Assembly (NCBI GenBank): GCA_030429205.1
Contig: JAUICZ010000004.1
Coordinates: forward strand, 124,001-188,000
Length of the DNA: 64,000 nucleotides
DNA from: Bacteroidia bacterium
GTDB lineage: Bacteria > Bacteroidota > Bacteroidia > Chitinophagales > Chitinophagaceae
Direction of reading: 5' to 3'
Part shown: piece after piece, positions 54,750-62,526 of the stretch
Position numbering within the stretch: position 1 is the first letter of the stretch
Layout of the letters: the number at the start of each line of letters is the position of its first letter
Translations under genes and position numbers: made by a program
The notes under the pieces: generated by a model
The model's input: the letters and a program-made list of their open reading frames with translations, nothing else
What the model was told of the DNA's origin: nothing
Databases searched by the model: none

Positions 54750-55922
54750 ATGGCTGACAATAATCGTTATAATCTAAGAGGTGTATCTGCTCAAAAAGAA
54801 GAGGTACACCAAGCTGTTGCTAAGCTGGACAAAGGCTTATATCCAAATGCTTTTTGTAAAGTATACCCTGACTACTGGGCAGGTGATGAAGCATATTGTA
54901 ACCTGCTGCATGCTGATGGCGCAGGAACAAAATCGAGTCTGGCATATCTATACTGGAAAGAAACAGGCGATATAAGCGTTTGGAAAGGCATTGCCGTAGA
55001 TGCCATAGTAATGAATATTGACGACCTGCTTTGCGTTGGTGCAACAGGACCATTCACTTATTCTTCAACTATAGGTAGAAACAAGAACCTTATTCCCGGT
55101 GAAGTGATCTCTGAGATCATCAACGGAACACAAGCATATTTTGACAATCTGCAACAGTTTGGCATTGAAGTGAAGTTTTTAGGCGGAGAAACCGCAGATG
55201 TTGGCGATCTGGTACGCACTATTATAGTAGACGGTACTATGGCTTGCCGCATGAGAAGAGACAAGCTGGTAACCACAGAGAAAATGCAGGCAGGAGACGT
55301 TGTTGTATCTCTGGCGAGCTATGGCAAAGCTACATACGAAGATGAGTACAACAGCGGTATGGGAAGCAATGGTCTAACAAGTGCCCGCCATGAAGTATTA
55401 AAAAAGGAATACGCAACAAAATATCCTGAAAGCATAGACCCTAACCTACCCGATGAGGTAGTGTATAATGGTACACATGGCCTTACAGATAGTACTCCAA
55501 CAGAGCTGAACGTTGGAAAAATGCTGCTATCTCCCACACGTACATATGCACCTGTAGTATTACAAATACTCAACAATCATTTCGATAAAATACACGGTAT
55601 CATCCACTGTAGCGGTGGCGGACAGTCTAAATGTCTGCACTATTTGCCACAACCACTACGAGTTGTTAAAGACAACTTACTAGACGCTCCTCCACTATTC
55701 AACATCATACAAGAATCTGCCGGTACAGACTGGAAAGAGATGTATCAGGTGTTCAATATGGGGCAAAGACTGGAAATATATACCGACAAAGAAACAGCCG
55801 CAGCAATAGTAGAAATTGCGAATAGCTTTAATATTGATGCCACGATATCCGGACGCGTTGAAACAGCGGACAAAAAAGAGGTAGTAATAGAAAGCAAGCA
55901 CGGCAGTTTCTCTTACACATAA
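54750..55922 (+). CDS. purM: Phosphoribosylformylglycinamidine cyclo-ligase (AIR synthase)
   Basis: Closes the imidazole ring in de novo purine synthesis (FGAM + ATP to AIR). 390 residues from the ATG at 54750, longer than the ~345-residue enteric enzyme but of a size seen in Bacteroidota. Landmarks: LHADGAGTKSSLAYLYW, AVDAIVMNIDDLLCVGA, FLGGETADVGDLV, SNGLTSARHEV and HCSGGGQSKCLHYLP. It is a single gene with its own close promoter and has no other pur genes beside it. Confidence 0.95.
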   Translation: MADNNRYNLRGVSAQKEEVHQAVAKLDKGLYPNAFCKVYPDYWAGDEAYCNLLHADGAGTKSSLAYLYWKETGDISVWKGIAVDAIVMNIDDLLCVGATGPFTYSSTIGRNKNLIPGEVISEIINGTQAYFDNLQQFGIEVKFLGGETADVGDLVRTIIVDGTMACRMRRDKLVTTEKMQAGDVVVSLASYGKATYEDEYNSGMGSNGLTSARHEVLKKEYATKYPESIDPNLPDEVVYNGTHGLTDSTPTELNVGKMLLSPTRTYAPVVLQILNNHFDKIHGIIHCSGGGQSKCLHYLPQPLRVVKDNLLDAPPLFNIIQESAGTDWKEMYQVFNMGQRLEIYTDKETAAAIVEIANSFNIDATISGRVETADKKEVVIESKHGSFSYT

Positions 55923-55948
55923 ATATTTAACAGGCATCTTTAATTTTT

Positions 55949-55966
55949 TGGCACAGTCTATGCTTT
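55949..55966 (+). promoter_or_regulatory. Candidate sigma-54 (RpoN) -24/-12 promoter
   Basis: TGGCACA-GTCT-ATGCTTT, with GG at 55950-55951 and GC at 55962-55963, exactly ten bases apart. It differs from the consensus TGGCACG-N4-TTGCW at two non-core positions and has a T-tract just upstream. The predicted transcript start is near 55975, 13 bases before the ATG at 55988. Confidence 0.55.
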
Positions 55967-55987
55967 ATAGCAAAAAAAACTGTACTC

Positions 55988-56812
55988 ATGAAACTAAGGA
56001 CCTTATTAGCAGTAATAATTGCATTACTGGCTACACAAACCTACGCGCAAGACATGATCTATAAAAAGAATGGGTCTGTTATCAATGCCAAGGTAGAAGA
56101 AGTAACTCACCGTATTGTTAAGTATAAGAAAGAAGGCAACCCGGATGGCCCTGTATATACTATTGAGAAAGAAGAAGTAGCTAAGATTGAATACCCCAAC
56201 GGTGGCGTTGACATATTTCGCGAGCTGGATGATGTACGCAGAGAACGTAACAGGCAAAAGTATGGTAAAAACCTTATTGCTCTGGCACCAATACAGGTGA
56301 CAGAAGGTGTAGGTTTGGGGCTTTCTTACGAGAGGATTTTAGACGATAACGGTATCGTTAGTTTCCATTTACCTGTAGCTGTAGCCTTCACAAACCAAGA
56401 TTACCCTGACGCTTACTCTTCTGGCACTGGCGGCTCTTATTATTACGGCAGCGTCACTAATAACAACCCCATGTACACGATTATGCCGGGGTTACGAATT
56501 TACCCTACCAGTGCATTTGGTGTTGTGAGGTACTCTATCGGTCCAAACTTTGTTATCGGTTCCGGCAAAAAGTATATAGACGAATATATTTACGACAACA
56601 AGGGTGCAATTACAGATACAGTAATAGGTTTTAAAGACCAGCTATTGCTGGGTATAGTTGTTACCAACTCTTTGAACATAAACCCAACAAAACATTTGTA
56701 CCTTGGTATGGATCTGGGCCTGGGCTTTACCTACATCAACAAAATTGACGGCAGGGTTAGAGACACCTCTCCCCTGGTGCAGTTTGCATTTAAAATAGGT
56801 TATAGATTTTAG
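55988..56812 (+). CDS. Predicted outer-membrane beta-barrel protein, function unknown
   Basis: 274 residues. A signal peptide spans about 1-20 (ends TYAQ). The next ~60 residues follow a pattern common in Bacteroidota: DMIYKKNGSVINAKVEEV, then VKYKKEGNPDGPVYTIEKE and VAKIEYPNGG. From about residue 90 on, alternating hydrophobic strands end in FKIGYRF, a terminal Phe typical of outer-membrane barrels. It is preceded by a sigma-54-type promoter (55949-55966), the only such site I found in the window, and followed 14 bases later by a small Cys-rich lipoprotein gene, so the two are probably co-expressed. Confidence 0.75.
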   Translation: MKLRTLLAVIIALLATQTYAQDMIYKKNGSVINAKVEEVTHRIVKYKKEGNPDGPVYTIEKEEVAKIEYPNGGVDIFRELDDVRRERNRQKYGKNLIALAPIQVTEGVGLGLSYERILDDNGIVSFHLPVAVAFTNQDYPDAYSSGTGGSYYYGSVTNNNPMYTIMPGLRIYPTSAFGVVRYSIGPNFVIGSGKKYIDEYIYDNKGAITDTVIGFKDQLLLGIVVTNSLNINPTKHLYLGMDLGLGFTYINKIDGRVRDTSPLVQFAFKIGYRF

Positions 56813-56826
56813 ATAAATTTACATTT

Positions 56827-57009
56827 ATGAAAAAAGTATTCTCTTTGGCGATATTCGCCTTATCGTTAATGGCCATCACAACATCTTGCAATAAAGATTA
56901 TACATGCGAGTGCGATAATGGTTCTTACAGTCAAATTATTGCTGCCAACTCACAATCAGATGCATCTGCAGAATGTGAGACAAAAGGCGATGATTGTATT
57001 GTTAAATAA
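56827..57009 (+). CDS. Small Cys-rich lipoprotein (family copy 1)
   Basis: 60 residues. The signal peptide ends in a lipobox (TTSC, lipidated C21). The mature part, SCNKDYTCECDNGSY onward, holds four more cysteines: a C-x-C pair (27, 29), then ASAEC and DDC near the end. The protein encoded at 60294-60500 has the same layout, SC-x-KD-aromatic-x-C-x-C ... EAS/ASA ... C ... G-D/E-DC, so the two are paralogues. Similar KDYTCEC-type lipoproteins are, to my knowledge, frequent and uncharacterised in Bacteroidota. It lies 14 bases after the barrel-like gene. Confidence 0.75.
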   Translation: MKKVFSLAIFALSLMAITTSCNKDYTCECDNGSYSQIIAANSQSDASAECETKGDDCIVK

Positions 57010-57024
57010 CTAGACCTAACCTGA

Positions 57025-59394
57025 TTAGAATGTATACCTAACCATAGGCACGGGGAAGAACCCTTGCTGAAAGTTAGAGTATACCGTATTTCTACGCGGG
57101 TCGTAGCTTTGGCTGAATATATTTTTGTTATTAGTAACATTCTGTAAGTCAATAGAGGCTTCAAGCGTGCTATTCTTATATTCTTTGCGGTAGCTTATTT
57201 TAAAGTCTATCCTGAAGTAATTATTCTGCTTAACAGAGAAGGCTTGTGATCTGTCAAATACAGCACGGCCTTCCAGTTGAGACTGCTGCAGATCAATCGG
57301 AGTAAAATACCTTCCCCCTACAGTAGCGGCTTTAATGTTCAGCGATAAAATATTGTTACCATTTTTAGTGATATTGAACTCTTTACCGGCTAGTACATTC
57401 AGTACATAACCTGTATTAAACGCTGTATTGCGCTCTATACCATCACTGCCTTTATACTTACTATCGAATAACGAGCTGGTAATAAGAAAATAGTAGTTAT
57501 CGCTAAAGAACTTCTCTATTGTTATTTCTACACCATAGTTTCTACCCGTTCCGTTATTTACTAAACTATCTTGCCTGTCCGGCACAAAACTGGCGCCACT
57601 GTTCAGTGCAGAGTATGAGCTAGACCTTTGCTCCACAGGTACATTGTACAAGTCTTGATAGTACCCCTCGGCAATCAATCGAATATTACGTCCTACATTC
57701 CAGTTATAGGTTAGTACATATTGATTACTGCTGGTAAAACCCAGGTTCTTATTCGTTAACGCTACTCCTGTTGCTGTATATGTTTGCACGTAGTAAGTGT
57801 ATATACTCTGTATTTGATTGTTAAGCCCATAGCCTGCGCTAACAGAATGCTTAGGTGATACTTTATATTTAAGATTTACACGAGGCTCTATTGCAGAAGT
57901 GTTATTCATAAACAAATACTGCCCGTGTGCACCTGCTACAAATAATAGCTTTTTGTTGAAACGATGCTTCCATTGCAAGTATACCTGCCCTAATCCAAAA
58001 TCTCCCTGTTGGTCAACTACTGTTTGACGTACCACACCTTTATCTACATTTAGGTTATACAAGTCTAGCATGGTGTGATCGTAAAAGACACCTGCACGGA
58101 TACTGTTTTTTGCATTGAATTTATGAGCCAGCGTAAATACGGTTGATACCTTTTGCGTGTTGTAGTCACCTTCAGCAGCCGGCAATACAATACTCCTATC
58201 TATATAACTAATAGAGTCAGCAGTAAACCCTTCGGAGGTAGTACTGTAACCCAGCGTAAGTTCTGCTGTAGTTTTTTCAGAGATATTGTGTTTGTAAGAC
58301 AAGCCTGTTACGGTAGTAGAGTATGTGGTCAATACATTCTGATAAGCGTCACCATATAAATTTGCTTCACTGGTATCTACATCATCACCCAGCAAGTCTA
58401 TTTTACTGGTACCGGCCAAACCAAACAATGTTAACTCCCCTTTTTTACCTATTGCTGTGGTAAAATTATAGTTCACATCCTGATATATAGGTAAAGACGC
58501 ACCGGTACCAAAGTTGATACCCAATGCCTGAAACACCCCTAAAGTAGAATATCTGTAGTTAACTAAGTATGACGATTTCGTTTTCTTGCTGATCGGGCCT
58601 TCTGCACCTAACTCGAAACCGTTAAAACCTACCTGCCCTACAAACTCATGGTGCTCTTTATTACCATCTCTCATACGCAAATCAAAAACACCTGCTAATG
58701 CATTACCATATTGTGCGGGGTAAGCACTGGTTAAAAAATCTGATTTATCCAGGTTATTATTATTAAGCATACTTACAGGACCTCCTGTACTATTTAATGC
58801 TCCAAAATGGTTAGGGTTAGGAATGTTCAAACCATTTAAGCGCCACAACATACCATTAGGCGAGTTTCCTCTTACCACTATATCATTTCTACTATCGTTA
58901 CCTGATACTACACCTGCAAAGTTCGATGCCATACGGGAAGGGTCTCCTATAGCTCCTGCATATTTTTTTGTATCCCCTACATTAAAAGATCTGGAACTTA
59001 CCATCGCCATATCATTGTTGGTACGGTTACGATCTCGGGAAAGATCATACCTCACGGTAGCCTCCTCAAGCGTCTTAATGTCTTCTGTAAGTTCTACATT
59101 CAGTCCCACTTCTTTTCCGGCTGTTACTATAATGTCCGGTAATAACACCTCTTCATACCCTGCATAACTAATCTTGACAGACTGCCTGCCGATAGGCACT
59201 CTTTCTAGCCTAAAGTTTCCATATTCATCAGTTGCTGTACCTATTGTGGGGTTGCTCACTAATATAACAGTAGCACCAATTAGCGGAGACCTGGAGGCTT
59301 CATCTGTTACCGTACCGAATATTGTTTGAGTTTGTTGTGCAAATGCAAATACACAAGACAGCAATAAGCTCAAAGTGAAAAGAGTATTCTTCAT
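57025..59394 (-). CDS. TonB-dependent outer-membrane receptor
   Basis: 789 residues. A signal peptide spans 1-19. A carboxypeptidase-regulatory-like domain (about 23-105: IFGTVTDEASRSPLIGATVI, YGNFRLERVPIGRQS) is followed by the plug (about 130-240: VVRGNSPNGMLWRLNGLNIP, SAYPAQYGNALAGVFDLRMR) and a 22-strand-type barrel ending PVPMVRYTF. No SusD partner is adjacent, so it is not a classical polysaccharide-utilisation pair. Substrate unknown; iron or metal complexes, vitamins and oligomers are all possible. Two perfect TTGAT-N4-ATCAA palindromes lie upstream, next to the gene for a Crp/Fnr-family regulator on the same strand, so regulated expression is likely. Confidence 0.93.
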   Translation of the reverse strand: MKNTLFTLSLLLSCVFAFAQQTQTIFGTVTDEASRSPLIGATVILVSNPTIGTATDEYGNFRLERVPIGRQSVKISYAGYEEVLLPDIIVTAGKEVGLNVELTEDIKTLEEATVRYDLSRDRNRTNNDMAMVSSRSFNVGDTKKYAGAIGDPSRMASNFAGVVSGNDSRNDIVVRGNSPNGMLWRLNGLNIPNPNHFGALNSTGGPVSMLNNNNLDKSDFLTSAYPAQYGNALAGVFDLRMRDGNKEHHEFVGQVGFNGFELGAEGPISKKTKSSYLVNYRYSTLGVFQALGINFGTGASLPIYQDVNYNFTTAIGKKGELTLFGLAGTSKIDLLGDDVDTSEANLYGDAYQNVLTTYSTTVTGLSYKHNISEKTTAELTLGYSTTSEGFTADSISYIDRSIVLPAAEGDYNTQKVSTVFTLAHKFNAKNSIRAGVFYDHTMLDLYNLNVDKGVVRQTVVDQQGDFGLGQVYLQWKHRFNKKLLFVAGAHGQYLFMNNTSAIEPRVNLKYKVSPKHSVSAGYGLNNQIQSIYTYYVQTYTATGVALTNKNLGFTSSNQYVLTYNWNVGRNIRLIAEGYYQDLYNVPVEQRSSSYSALNSGASFVPDRQDSLVNNGTGRNYGVEITIEKFFSDNYYFLITSSLFDSKYKGSDGIERNTAFNTGYVLNVLAGKEFNITKNGNNILSLNIKAATVGGRYFTPIDLQQSQLEGRAVFDRSQAFSVKQNNYFRIDFKISYRKEYKNSTLEASIDLQNVTNNKNIFSQSYDPRRNTVYSNFQQGFFPVPMVRYTF

Positions 59395-59414
59395 GTTCTT
59401 TTTTTATGATGCTG

Positions 59415-59422
59415 CAAAGATG
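59415..59422 (-). promoter_or_regulatory. Near-consensus -7 element (CATCTTTG) of the TonB-dependent receptor
   Basis: One mismatch from TANNTTTG, 20 bases before the ATG at 59394. With transcription starting near 59410, the first palindrome would be centred near -41.5, the class II activator position. Confidence 0.45.
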
Positions 59423-59444
59423 CAACCTCATTTCAAAAAAGTTA

Positions 59445-59458
59445 TTGATCTAAATCAA
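59445..59458. promoter_or_regulatory. FNR-type palindrome 1 (TTGATCTAAATCAA)
   Basis: Exact match to the TTGAT-N4-ATCAA consensus, in the 85-base gap between the regulator gene and the receptor gene. The symmetry extends one further base pair outward (A/T). Confidence 0.7.
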
Positions 59459-59479
59459 TAAAAAAACTGTTTAAAAGAT

Positions 59480-60103
59480 TTATTGATCCTGATCAACCAA
59501 AACATTTCCGTTGCCATTATTTCTTCGGGCACGTATCCTGCTCAAGGCTTCCGGAGTAACACCAATGTAAGATGCGATCATATATTGAGGTATACGTTGC
59601 ACTATTGATTCACATTGTTCTAAAAATTTCTCATATCGTTTTTCCGGCCCGTCAAATTGAAAATCATAGTTCCTATTAGATAGCTCTATAAAAAGGTTTT
59701 CTGCTATAAGCCTTCCAATCTTCTCACAGTCATGATATGTACTATAGAGTTCTTGCAGATTGTTATAGTCTATATCTACAACCACGGTGTCTTCTAAGGC
59801 ATCGGTATACATCCTTACCGGCTGTTGTGTTAAGAAACTTTCGTAGTCAGAAAAATAAGAATTAGTATCTGCGAAAGCCGTTATCACCTCTTTCCCATCT
59901 ATTAAAAAATAGCTCCTCAACAAACCCGAGCATATGTACGACACATAGTTACATACTACACCTGGCTTGTATACTACTTCTCCTTTTTTGTATTTGTGTA
60001 TTATAACTCGTTTAGCAAACTCATTCCAGGCTTCTTCAGACAAGTCCGGCAATAACTCCAACAAAAACGATTTAATTATAGATAATGCATCTTCTCTATT
60101 CAT
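59480..60103 (-). CDS. Crp/Fnr-family transcriptional regulator
   Basis: 207 residues. The N-terminal cyclic-nucleotide-binding-type beta-roll (about 25-115, with YKKGEVVYKPG and SGLLRSYFLIDGKEV) and the dimer helix (about 117-145) lead to a helix-turn-helix (about 170-195). The recognition helix reads TPEALSRIRAR, keeping the E185-x-x-S188-R189 pattern that FNR uses to read TTGAT half-sites. The N-terminal cysteine cluster that binds Fe-S in FNR is absent (cysteines only at 51, 58, 126 and 164), so oxygen sensing by that route is not expected; the ligand is unknown. The second palindrome overlaps its last codons. Confidence 0.92.
   Translation of the reverse strand: MNREDALSIIKSFLLELLPDLSEEAWNEFAKRVIIHKYKKGEVVYKPGVVCNYVSYICSGLLRSYFLIDGKEVITAFADTNSYFSDYESFLTQQPVRMYTDALEDTVVVDIDYNNLQELYSTYHDCEKIGRLIAENLFIELSNRNYDFQFDGPEKRYEKFLEQCESIVQRIPQYMIASYIGVTPEALSRIRARRNNGNGNVLVDQDQ
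59483..59496. promoter_or_regulatory. FNR-type palindrome 2 (TTGATCCTGATCAA)
   Basis: A second exact TTGAT-N4-ATCAA match, centred 38 bp from the first and lying within the last codons of the regulator gene. From the receptor promoter it would be centred near -80. Confidence 0.6.
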
Positions 60104-60293
60104 AAACTTTATATACTAGCAGCTATACTCTTTTTCTTAAAATTCAATAATACACCTCAATAATATGCCTAAAAGCTATATGGTAACATAAAAGACACTT
60201 AAATATCATATTTAAATCAAAATAATCCCAACCTGAAACTGGTACAATATTTGTGCAAATTGCTTACTTTTACCGCTAGTAAAAATTGTACTT

Positions 60294-60500
60294 ATGAAAA
60301 AACTATTATTATTATCAGTAGTTGCTGTAACAGCTTTCAGCTTCTCATCTTGTAAAAAAGACTGGTTATGTAAGTGTACTGACAACACTACAGGCGCTAC
60401 AGATGAGTGGCAATTAGGTAACATGAGACGCCCTGAGGCTTCTTTAGCTTGTGATGCTTACGAAGTTTATGGCGAAGATTGTTCTTTAGAAAAAGGATAG
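60294..60500 (+). CDS. Small Cys-rich lipoprotein (family copy 2)
   Basis: 68 residues. The signal peptide ends in a lipobox (FSSC, lipidated C20). The mature part SCKKDWLCKCTDNTTG shows the same KD-aromatic-x-C-x-C motif as the protein at 56827-57009, followed by EASLAC and GEDC near the end. The four mature-part cysteines could form disulfides or bind metal; neither is proven. It stands alone, divergent from the Crp/Fnr regulator gene (190-base gap) and closed by a strong terminator. Function unknown. Confidence 0.75.
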   Translation: MKKLLLLSVVAVTAFSFSSCKKDWLCKCTDNTTGATDEWQLGNMRRPEASLACDAYEVYGEDCSLEKG

Positions 60501-60528
60501 TCAACCTAAAAAACTCAACGTTTTTTTT

Positions 60529-60560
60529 GAAGCCCCGCAAATGCGGGGCTTCTTTCGTTT
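60529..60560 (+). terminator. Terminator of the small lipoprotein gene
   Basis: Stem GAAGCCCCGC (60529-60538) with GCGGGGCTTC (60543-60552) around an AAAT loop, followed by a T-rich stretch. The inner 16 bases are identical to those of the rpsA terminator. Confidence 0.85.
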
Positions 60561-60731
60561 TTACCCAAAAACATTGTCTCAACACCCTTTTACATTACAT
60601 AACTATCATTCTAAAAAGCTAATAACCAATGGTTAATAAATAATTAAAAACATATTAAAAAGAAGCTCCTTTAATAAAAAATTACCAACTCGTGACTATA
60701 AACGGTGGTCTGCACAATCAAAATCTTAAAA

Positions 60732-62387
60732 ATGATTAAAAAGTTTGCCCTCTTAAATGCTTTTATCCTATTCTATACAAACGCCATACCTGCACAGGCC
60801 CCTGCCATAGACTTTTCTAAAACTTATGGCGGAAGCGCACAGGATAACGGAACTACACTTACCCAAACTTCAGACAAAGGCTTTCTGGTAGCTGGCTATG
60901 TTAAATCGAATGATGGTCTCATAATCGGTATGAAAGACAAAAAATTTCAAGATATATGGCTTGTTAAGACAGACTCTCTTGGAAATACTAAATGGACAAA
61001 AACTATTACAGGTACAGGTGTAGATATTCCGACATCATTAACGGAAACACAGGATGCTTACTTAATTGCCGGCCATACAGGGGCAAAGGATTACGACTTT
61101 AGCTCCAATCAGCACTCACAAACACAAGTTGGGTTCATTGCATGGCTAAATAAAACCAACGGCAATATAAAACAACTAAAAACTTATACGGGGGATGTAC
61201 AGGGACACATAGAGCAGATAAAAATACTTGACAATAAATATATCATTGCTATCGGACAAAACGCTAAATCTAAAAACTCGAGTGGAGCCTACACTGCTGA
61301 TGATCTATGGATTGCGAAAATGGATCTGCAGGGAAATATAATTTGGGAAAAATATTACGGTGGTACTAACTTTGAATTTGGCTCGGCAATTATACCCAAA
61401 ACAAAAGTCAACAATAAAGACCGTGGTTTCTTAGCAATAGGAAATGCTGCTTCTAATGACTTTGATGTAAAAAATGCAAGAGGTGCAAACGATGGTTGGG
61501 TACTGAACCTGGACTCTATGGGTAACATTATATGGGCAGAAACATACGGAGGCTCAGGAGCGGACTGGTTATCCGGAGGAGGAGAAGATATTACACTTAC
61601 AGAAAATGGAATAGCAAAAGAAAGCTACCTGCTTGTAGGCAGCTCTGAGTCTAATGACGGCGACCTTTCCGGCAAGAACTTAGGAGCTATGGATTACTGG
61701 GCGATAAAGATAGATGGCAATGGGAAGCTGCTATGGAGTAAGACATATGGAGGAACAGATAAGGATTGGGCTCGAACAAGTTCAGACAAAATATTCACAA
61801 ACGATAAAGGAGCTCTTATATATGGTTATACCCGATCAAAAGACGGAGATGCAGCAGGCCGGCCAAACGGAACTAAAGGTCTGGATGCCTTCCTGATACG
61901 TATAGATAAAGATGGCAACAAAGTTTGGTCGAAAGCTTTGGGAAGTACTATGAGTGACGGTAATACAGGCGCAGCTACTATTACATGTGATGATGGTTAT
62001 GCATTTACAGAAATGGTATCTGATATATCTCAAGATGTCACGGGAAAAAAGTGGGGAAGTGGAGAAATCTGGTTTTGCAAGTTAAAAAGTGATGGTTTAG
62101 ATAATGCTAACTGTTCTTCACCTACAAGTATTAAAAATTCAAACGAGTCAACATCTTCTGCATTTAATGTATACCCCAACCCTGCAGAAACAGAAATACA
62201 AATACAATCTGACGGTAAATGGGCAGTACAAATAATTGACTATACAGGAAGAGTCATCATGAACATGAAGACCAGTGGCAGTAAAGCACGTACAATTAAC
62301 ATCACGTCATTGGTAAACGGCTTGTATATCATACACGCAACTAACGATGAAGGAATACAAGTAACACAAAAACTCCTGAAAAAATAA
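60732..62387 (+). CDS. Secreted YGG-repeat (propeller-like) protein with T9SS type A sorting domain
   Basis: 551 residues from the ATG at 60732 (MIKKFALLN); a start 27 bases upstream would only prepend residues to the signal peptide (about 1-22). Five or six repeats of 55-80 residues follow, each opening with a variant of KTYGGSxxDxG and containing a GFLxxGxxxSNDGD-type turn, consistent with beta-propeller blades and calcium-binding-like loops. A type A sorting domain closes the protein (VYPNPAETEIQ). Export by T9SS is expected; binding or enzymatic activity is unknown. No TANNTTTG promoter was found in the AT-rich 60561-60731 gap. Confidence 0.85.
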   Translation: MIKKFALLNAFILFYTNAIPAQAPAIDFSKTYGGSAQDNGTTLTQTSDKGFLVAGYVKSNDGLIIGMKDKKFQDIWLVKTDSLGNTKWTKTITGTGVDIPTSLTETQDAYLIAGHTGAKDYDFSSNQHSQTQVGFIAWLNKTNGNIKQLKTYTGDVQGHIEQIKILDNKYIIAIGQNAKSKNSSGAYTADDLWIAKMDLQGNIIWEKYYGGTNFEFGSAIIPKTKVNNKDRGFLAIGNAASNDFDVKNARGANDGWVLNLDSMGNIIWAETYGGSGADWLSGGGEDITLTENGIAKESYLLVGSSESNDGDLSGKNLGAMDYWAIKIDGNGKLLWSKTYGGTDKDWARTSSDKIFTNDKGALIYGYTRSKDGDAAGRPNGTKGLDAFLIRIDKDGNKVWSKALGSTMSDGNTGAATITCDDGYAFTEMVSDISQDVTGKKWGSGEIWFCKLKSDGLDNANCSSPTSIKNSNESTSSAFNVYPNPAETEIQIQSDGKWAVQIIDYTGRVIMNMKTSGSKARTINITSLVNGLYIIHATNDEGIQVTQKLLKK

Positions 62388-62428
62388 TTCTCCTAGACCT
62401 ATTAATATATTGTAAATAGTGTAAGCAG

Positions 62429-62457
62429 AAGAGCCACTGATAATCAGTGGCTCTTTT
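62429..62457 (+). terminator. Terminator of the YGG-repeat gene
   Basis: Stem AAGAGCCACTGA (62429-62440) with TCAGTGGCTCTT (62444-62455) around a three-base loop, followed by TTTATT. Confidence 0.85.
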
Positions 62458-62477
62458 ATTATTTGTACAGGCATAAA

Positions 62478-62506
62478 AAAAAGAGGGTGTTTTACACCCT
62501 CTTTTT
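62478..62506 (-). terminator. Terminator of fusA
   Basis: Stem AAAAAGAGGGTGT (62478-62490) with ACACCCTCTTTTT (62494-62506) around TTT. The A-run upstream gives the T-tract for the minus strand. Confidence 0.85.
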
Positions 62507-62526
62507 GATTATTTAGATGTTATTGC

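Noticed and set aside
60240-60256. TGGTACAATATTTGTG before the second small lipoprotein considered as a sigma-54 promoter
   Set aside because: Ten bases after GG the sequence is GT instead of GC, and the -24 box has a mismatch; too weak to call.
56827-60500. The paired lipoproteins considered as a mobile element or integration scar
   Set aside because: No inverted repeats, target duplications or transposase remnants flank them.
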